From Platanthera guangdongensis (Eukaryota > Streptophyta > Magnoliopsida > Asparagales > Orchidaceae): a stretch of DNA of 64,000 bases. Both the position numbers and the translations under genes were made by a program. The notes under the pieces are model-generated. The model saw only the letters and a list, made by a program, of their open reading frames with translations, had not been told where the DNA came from and made no database searches. Of the stretch, positions 58,101-64,000 are shown piece by piece (positions within the stretch are counted from its first letter, which is position 1; each line of letters opens with the position of its first letter). Where the stretch lies: NCBI GenBank assembly GCA_039583875.1, contig CM077150.1:184826375-184890374 (forward strand). Direction: 5' to 3'.

Positions 58101-59928
58101 TGGATAAAGCTTATTTGTTATCTCTGTCCATGAAGGATTGCAAGTCATCGTTAAAAAAATGTCCGGCCTTCCAAAAGTTCGTACAACTACCATATCTTCT
58201 TGATATCTCTGGAACATATCTCTTGGACTTCCAATAAAAGAAGACGGCAAAATTGTCCTATGACCGACATTACCTGTAATGAGGTAAGGTTAACACTTAC
58301 AGAAAGAAGGTAAACTTGTTTCTATTATATATGTTTAGAAATCGATGGTGAATATAAGTACCTGCGTTAATTTCACCGCTTTGCAAGCAATCCCGCAATC
58401 CTTGGTATAGCTCAGCTCTGACATCACTTTGGTGCGATCTAATCCACCATAGTTTCTGGGTTTCAACTTTTATGTACATATCGACGATGTACTGTTGTAG
58501 TAGACGACCTGCGTAGTGAAGTACGAAATTCTGGTTTGCACGGATCTATATGTAGATAGTATAATTTAGTAAAGATTCACCTGTAATATTATGTCATACT
58601 AAATTTAGTGCAACTGTTGAAGTACCTGTAGTTGGTAGGAATAGTAGTCACATCAGCTTGTTCGTTCTGCACGATGCAATTGTTCGTCGCCACGCCATCC
58701 ATATGAGCCATATGGAAATAGCAGAGGATATTGTAGAGGGTCGTAGAACCCCAAATATTCTTTTACCGGCAATAGTTCTCCAGAATATGTCTCTACAATT
58801 ATGTCTCTATCATTTGCCTCCATAAAATTATCTGCGTCAACTAATATGGCTGCAACCTGTGATGCTGTTGGAAGGGAGTATTGATGCTCTATTGAAGGCC
58901 TTTCTTTAATCAGAAGTCTGCATTGGTGGAGATCTGAGTGTCTTGCTAATTGTCGTAAGGTCTGCACAAATGGATTTACCGCATCCAGTAAGCTGGAGAT
59001 TTTTCAAGTGTCTGTAGAGCGAGGCCTGGACTCTCATTGAACCTATTTTCCATTTTGTGCTCTGTATCATAAATGAACATTTCCAAAAAATGTGGTCTAC
59101 TACCGTATTCTGGTAAAAGAGAGCCAATTCTATGATATATTGCACCATGTGCTCTAAAAGTGTAGATACTCTGATTGAATGCCGACATACTTTTGTTAAA
59201 TGTTACTCCCATTGAGGTGAAGGAAAATACATGGTTGTATGAACGTATATTCTGTCTGAAATTACGTCCTTCTGTACTTTGTGATGTAAACAGTTCAAAA
59301 AGCTCGAGTGGTACTAGAATATCTAGTACATCTACCAATCCTCCTTTGCAACATAGTGTCATAGACTCATTGTGAAAAAGTTTAGCTTGACAATGACGAC
59401 AAGTTGTAGGTGAACAGAGAGGTACTGGAGGCACATTTATTGCCGGATAGCAGTTTCTTGCACTCAAATGGCGAGTTGATCCTTGATTAGGCACATTTCC
59501 TGTGTGGTAGTAATTAGATTTTAGTGACACTAAGTGGTATTAATGTTCTTACTTGTAATGTTTATTTTCTTGTGTGTTGATAGAGTTCTACCGTGTATTG
59601 TGTTTTGATCATCCTCAAGTTGCATTTCTTCATCAATGTCTATTATGATTGCAGCGTCATTTTGGATTTCAGATGTGACAGGGTTGCGTTGTCGAGCACG
59701 GCGATTTTCCTGTTGTCGGGCATTAATTACTTCTCGTCGGTGTTGAATTGTTGTGTATATTGGTGGCCTTCCTCTGGGTCGTGCTTGTCGTGGTGCCGCA
59801 GTGGTTGCTTCTCGCGCAATTGGTGGTCTCCCTCTCCACCGCGTTGCTCTAGGTAGTAAGGAGGTTGCATTATCGACATAAAGGTCACTTTCTGTTTTTT
59901 TTGTTATGACCGACATCAGAACCAGCAC
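55152..59928 (-). pseudogene. Helitron Rep-PIF1 helicase gene, degenerate
   Basis: N-terminal region 59928-59530 has two RGRPPI AT-hook-like motifs. A Cys/His cluster follows (CRHCQAKLFHNE, then LCCKGG, about 59400-59340), then the Helitron N-terminal domain (RPHFLEMFIYD; PLQYPLLFPYGSYGW near 58720). Rep: FLTMTCNPSWTEI (58160) and the HUH block LPHAHMLF (57955-57935). The tyrosine region at about 57510 reads KYLFKSVYKGPD, two of the usual tyrosines replaced. PIF1 helicase: Walker A as DDPGGTGKT near 56520 (usual GPGGTGKT), IIWDEAPMA near 56285, GGDFRQVMPV near 56160, and the C-terminal SFALIINKSQGQTI near 55410. An 88-base GT-AG intron is likely at 58274-58361 and another around 58530-58625. 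Stops and frameshifts occur at about 55455, 55935, 56460, 57270 and 57755. Confidence 0.87.
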
Positions 59929-62497
59929 AATTCTAATTATATTGCAATAAGTTTTTGTTTGTATGTTTGAGTAAAGATGAACAATATAATACCATATGTA
60001 ATTGTTGTTAAAATTGGAGTTGAGGGTTCCGCATCGGCTGTTTCATTTGAAGCTGGCGTTGTATTGTTCTCTAAGTTATGATTGCCTTAACTTGTGGTGA
60101 TGGCAGTTGTCTCGGTTGTCCCATCTTCCACCGCCGGTTCATGTTCTGTAATGTAGTGTAGCGGTCGATGCTGATAATCGCTTGCGTTGAAGACATTGTT
60201 TTTATTCATTGTTGACACGCTGAAGGACTTTTGAAATCAAGAATCAACAAAAAGATGCTATATATTTAATGATTTACAGAAATCAAGAATAAATAAAGAA
60301 ATAGAAGTGACTATTATAAACATTTTTATCTCAAGCATGATCAGACCCAATGTTATATACTTTGGCCAATCTAAAAATATCATTAAAAAATATTACTTTG
60401 GCTATTATAAACATTTTTATCTCATAACTAAAATTATAGCTAAGTCTCATCATAACAGCATTTTAAGTTACTAAAATTGAACTCATAACTTAAAATGCAA
60501 TATTATCCCATAATTAGGTCAACATGACAAAATCTTGATTACATGTATATGATTAACTGCATATGATTAAAAAAATGACACATATTTGAGTCCGCTAAAT
60601 GAAAAAAAAGCAAAACATAGCTTTTTCTCACAATTATAATAGCATGTCACAATTATATCTTGAAATGAGTGTTCGTTTAGGTTTGAAGCATGAACAAAGA
60701 ACACTTGCTTAAACACATAATATTTCATGTTTTTCACCCCTTTTGTTATGGTCATGGTCAATAACTCCAAATTTCTTTTAGAAAATAAAATAACATTTTT
60801 ATTTCAAGCTTTAGGTATGCCAGCCATTCCCATTGGATGCAAGTGTGCATATGAACTATCATTAAAGCACAAATACATTTTAGCAGGATCCTACCAACCA
60901 GTTATTTTTTATTTTATTTTTGTTAATTTTATTCACTATTTGCTTAACTAATATCATATGAAATCCAAATTATATTCAGAAAATGATAACTAACATGCTC
61001 GTCATGTCTGCAACAACTTTTACTTCTCTGACTGTCTCTCCTTAAATTTGCAAAACCAAGCATTTCTCAGTTCAGGATCTAAAGGAAAACTTGAAGATTG
61101 AAGTAATGAGTAGGAGTCTTATGAATACCATCGTTCTAAATACCTTCCTTAAATCGCAGCCTCCTATTGATAATATGTATACCTGTGTAGTTCCTTCAAT
61201 GTAAATTTTTGATAACCTAGTTGAAAAATTGCAGGAAACCTGGGAGAAAAAATAGTGGCTGCATTTGGGTCGAAAACGGAGTACAAAACAAAACTCATTA
61301 AAATTATCAAATTCATTGAGTCATTCCAACAAACATTTGTATTGCATTTTAAGTGTAAAGAAGAAAAATAAAAAGTACTTTAAAGCAGAGGATGAACTGA
61401 GAAACAACTGAGAAAGAAGTATGACCATCACGCACAAACTAAATCCACAGTTGCTGATAAATCTTGTGAGTACGATTGTTGATGAATGAAGTTGAAAAGA
61501 ATAAATTCTTTTTTAAACTAATAAAAAAATTGAATTAATATCTATAAAGAATGATGGATCGAAAATTGATGTAATAGGTTACCGGTGTGAAGATCTGAGA
61601 GGTAGACAGGGACAATCGAATCACGAACACCTCAGTAGTTCCCTGAAAAGACAATCTGAGTGGTAGGCTGGTTGAAGATCTCAAAGTAGCGAAGTCAAGG
61701 CCTACGTAGAACATGGATTTGGAGGGCTAGCGTCAGGTTGAAGATCATAGAGGAGCGATGTCGAGGGCAATACGGTGGAGGGATTTTTAGGTCTTCGCGG
61801 CATATAGATTTGAGGGCTGTGCGGAATGAAAATAGTATTTAGAGAGGATTGATTTAGTGCCTTTTAAAATCCGTGGATGTATTTGTACAGATCTGGAAGA
61901 AATGAGAGTAAGGGAGGAAGCAACGTTTACCAACAGGGCAAGATCGGCGATGACTGGGGTTATTGCCGGCGCTGGGGGCTCTTCCGAGCGAGATCTTTTA
62001 CAGCAGTGTCGAGGACGGTGGGGGTTCTCCTTCGCCATAGGGAAGAAGGAGTTCCGCCGTCAGTAGGATCCTCATACGCCGATCTTCGATGGTTGAAGCC
62101 GGAGAGATATGGAGAGGAAGGAGAAGAACGACGTGAAGTGTGACACCGAGAGAAATGGCGCGAAGTCGGGAAGAAGGAGTTCTGCAGTTAGTAGGATCCC
62201 CACTCACTGATCTTCGCTGCTTGATGCCGGAGAGAAATGGAGAGGAAGGAGAACTACGGCGTGAAGTGCGGGAATGGCGCGGGAATGGTTTTTCGATGGA
62301 GTTATGCCATGCCTGCGAAGAAGGAAGGAGTGCGGGAATTGTTTATGCAGCGAGATTAGGGTTATTTGCAGGATTTATAAGGCATTGGTTCAGATCCGAT
62401 GGACAGGATGGTTTGACAATGAAGAATCAATGGTTGGCAATTTTTGAAGTATTTATGAACTCACGCTATTTGCAGGCCTTGATATATCTTTTTAAGA
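59929..62497 (-). other. Helitron 5' non-coding region
   Basis: Upstream of the Rep gene on the minus strand. From 60230 to 61560 it is A/T-rich without a credible frame. From 61560 to 62400 it is GC-richer with tandemly repeated stretches. No captured host gene is recognisable; short frames in 61850-62520 follow the repeat and have no family match that I can name. Confidence 0.5.
62042..62268. repeat. 128-base period tandem duplication in the Helitron
   Basis: Two copies (62042-62139 and 62170-62268) start GAAGAAGGAGTTC and share GTAGGATCC, GATCTTCG, GCCGGAGAGA and GGAGAGGAAGGAGAA. They are diverged at several positions. Confidence 0.8.
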
Positions 62498-64000
62498 TAG
62501 TATATATATACATACATATATAACACACAAAGTTACAACTTAAGAACCATTCAATATATCATGAAGGTACAACATAAGAACCATTCAAGATATCATAAAC
62601 ATTTGCATCACCAGCCAAATGTTCAATGCTCTCGGGGCACCTTATCGCTGTACTGGAAATGCCCAGCCCCACCATAGTCCAAAAGTCCGAGACTGACGAT
62701 AAACTATGAGCATTACTAGTCAGACACCAAGCCAAGACTCTCCCCCTACTACCAATGATAATTGCCACGTACTTTAGGTCTATTAACCGTATGACATAGG
62801 GAAGGTATGGTTCATCCTTTCTCGTTGCTCAAATCTCCATTCCATAGCCAAAAGCGGAGCATTTGTGGCTAAATGGAGAGATGCAGGTCACATCACCTAT
62901 CCCGTGAAATAAACATAACCAACTTTACATTCAATAGATGTCTCTCACGACCATCAGAGCTGAGCACCAAGGTTACTGCTCACAATCTAGTCACATGGTC
63001 TCCGAGAGATAGGATTCATAATCAAAATGCTATCTGGGATCTATCGCCAGTAATATCTACTATCGCTTGGTGTTAATAATAGAACTTCTCTTTCTATCCC
63101 CAGACTCAGCCACAACTGGAACATCTTTCCAGAAAAACCTGCAGTTTCCTGCGGTGCTAGAAACTGGACTTTCACAACATTTATAGTTCACCGAGAGCTA
63201 TCGCCAGCTATATCCACTGTCGCCCGATGATATCTAATAGTTATCAAAACTGTGGTATTCTATGGGCATTTTTATGGAGTGTATGCCCAACACTTACTGC
63301 TACAAATGTTCGCTGGCATAACCCCTCGGACTCCGTAAACTATACGGTTATACTCGGAGTCTTCTCCGACATGCAAATTAAAATATCACAAATCCAGACC
63401 AACCTATCCTAAAGGGCTTCACAGAGATGTCTATTCCGTACTATGATTTTCGGATTCTTTATGCAGACTACTCGGGGATATCATATATCAACCCATCGAA
63501 ATTCCCTCCTTTTCCACCATTTGGTGGGGGATTCCATTTGTATGCAAAAGTAGGACTTCACTTGTCCAAGAAGGAAGATCATTACCTTTGTAGATTGTTT
63601 TGGAGCCATGATCAAGACTTCTATCCAGATGGAAAGGATCGCCTCACTTTCCTCTTCACGGATCTTGCTTCAGCTCGTAAATCTGACCACAGGATCTCCT
63701 TCGCCAAGCTTCCAAAGCTCAGCCTTCAATCCCTCTTCTTCCTTTATTACAAGAACTTGAGAGAGAAAAAGAGAAGGGAAGATGAGAAAACAATCTCATC
63801 CATAGATTTTATCTGTACAACCTCGGGCTCGCAAGAGGCCCTCATGGTGCGAATAGAAAAAGTTGGCAAGAGGTGCTGATGGGCGAGTGGGACCAGGTGG
63901 TCCACTCGCAGGAGGCAAGGCTGGTGGTCTCTGCAATGGGCAAGACGCCCCCTTTTGAGGATGCGAGTAGGCCTTAAAAAGCAAGAGGGCCACATGACGA
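62498..64000 (-). repeat. LTR of gypsy element H, 5' part, to window edge
   Basis: On the minus strand it follows the C and G LTRs: the GACCTAAAGTACGTGGCA block (about 62770-62790), the GAACCATAC/CCCTATGTCATACGG block (62790-62815), and the TTCTCTCTCAAGTTCTTG block, the complement of the purine-rich stretch seen in C and G. It runs off the right edge without a TGTAAC start. Next to the Helitron is a short tandem duplication (62535-62568 and 62569-62600, around AAGAACCATTCAA). A near-perfect inverted repeat lies at 63883-63909. Confidence 0.75.

Larger units (their letters stand above)
54683..62497 (-). mobile_element. Helitron with Rep-PIF1 gene (minus strand)
   Basis: On the minus strand the left terminus would be TCTTAAAAAG (62497 downward) and the right terminus ends in CACTCG at 54683. 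A hairpin CGGGCC-GAA-GGCCCG (54696-54710) sits 12 bases before that end. The flanks are A before TC and T after the end, the Helitron target AT. The end CTCG departs from the usual CTRR at the third base. The element carries a Rep-helicase gene (55152-59928). The ends are inferred from these features and from the continuous H LTR outside. Confidence 0.7.

Noticed and set aside
61857..62523. Frames of 70-127 codons in the Helitron 5' region
   Set aside because: They follow the tandem repeat and show no recognisable domain; not enough to call a captured gene.
63427..63879. 150-codon frame on the plus strand near the right edge
   Set aside because: It lies antisense within the LTR of H; no domain seen and the same region in C and G LTRs is non-coding.

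Overview
This window is almost entirely transposable elements from a plant nuclear genome. The lineages point to this: a SIRE/Maximus-type Ty1/copia element, an Athila/Tat-type Ty3/gypsy element with a TGGCGCC primer site, Tekay/Del-type chromoviruses with a chromodomain, and a Rep-PIF1 Helitron. A dicot is likely but the species cannot be read from the sequence. I see no convincing host gene, tRNA, rRNA, CRISPR array or prokaryotic feature.

The layout is a nest four insertions deep. The outermost recognisable element is H, a minus-strand Ty3/gypsy element (gag remnant 169-550, leader 551-739, leader and primer site 54039-54074, LTR from 54075 to past the right edge). Its leader is split by A, a plus-strand Ty1/copia element (LTRs 740-1464 and 53313-54038). 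Its LTR is split by a minus-strand Helitron (54683-62497) sitting in a TA microsatellite. A plus-strand integrase scrap (J, 2-168) abuts H at the left edge.

A is cut into four pieces by further insertions. I (2429-7817, minus, duplication GTGGT) is an internally deleted relative of the Athila/Tat group. D (8565-32399, minus) is a SIRE-like copia element with an extra region downstream of pol. E (32400-34068, minus) is a truncated Tekay-like LTR fused to the broken end of D. C (34348-52191, plus, duplication TCTGT) is a Tekay-like chromovirus. D is itself split by B (12399-25844, plus, duplication ACTGT), a 13.4 kb Athila/Tat-type element. C's integrase is split twice: by F (40200-42945), a solo LTR of B's family (duplication ATGAT), and by G (43018-49047, duplication GATTG), a gag-only element related to C.

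No element has an intact polyprotein; all carry stops or frameshifts, and several have catalytic residues replaced. They may still be transcribed, and the gag-only element G and the LTRs carry cis signals that could be served in trans by intact relatives.

The most interesting material is in the LTRs rather than the proteins: families of short self-complementary motifs. A CACGGGCGTG core is shared by LTRs of different lineages. Hairpins in the B/F LTRs keep their pairing through compensatory changes. An inverted repeat with TTCGTCGA arms and a fixed 7-base spacer recurs at three places in D. Two expression oddities also stand out: gag frames in C, G and H that begin at TAG-GTG with no AUG, and a possible 77-base intron between gag and protease in C.
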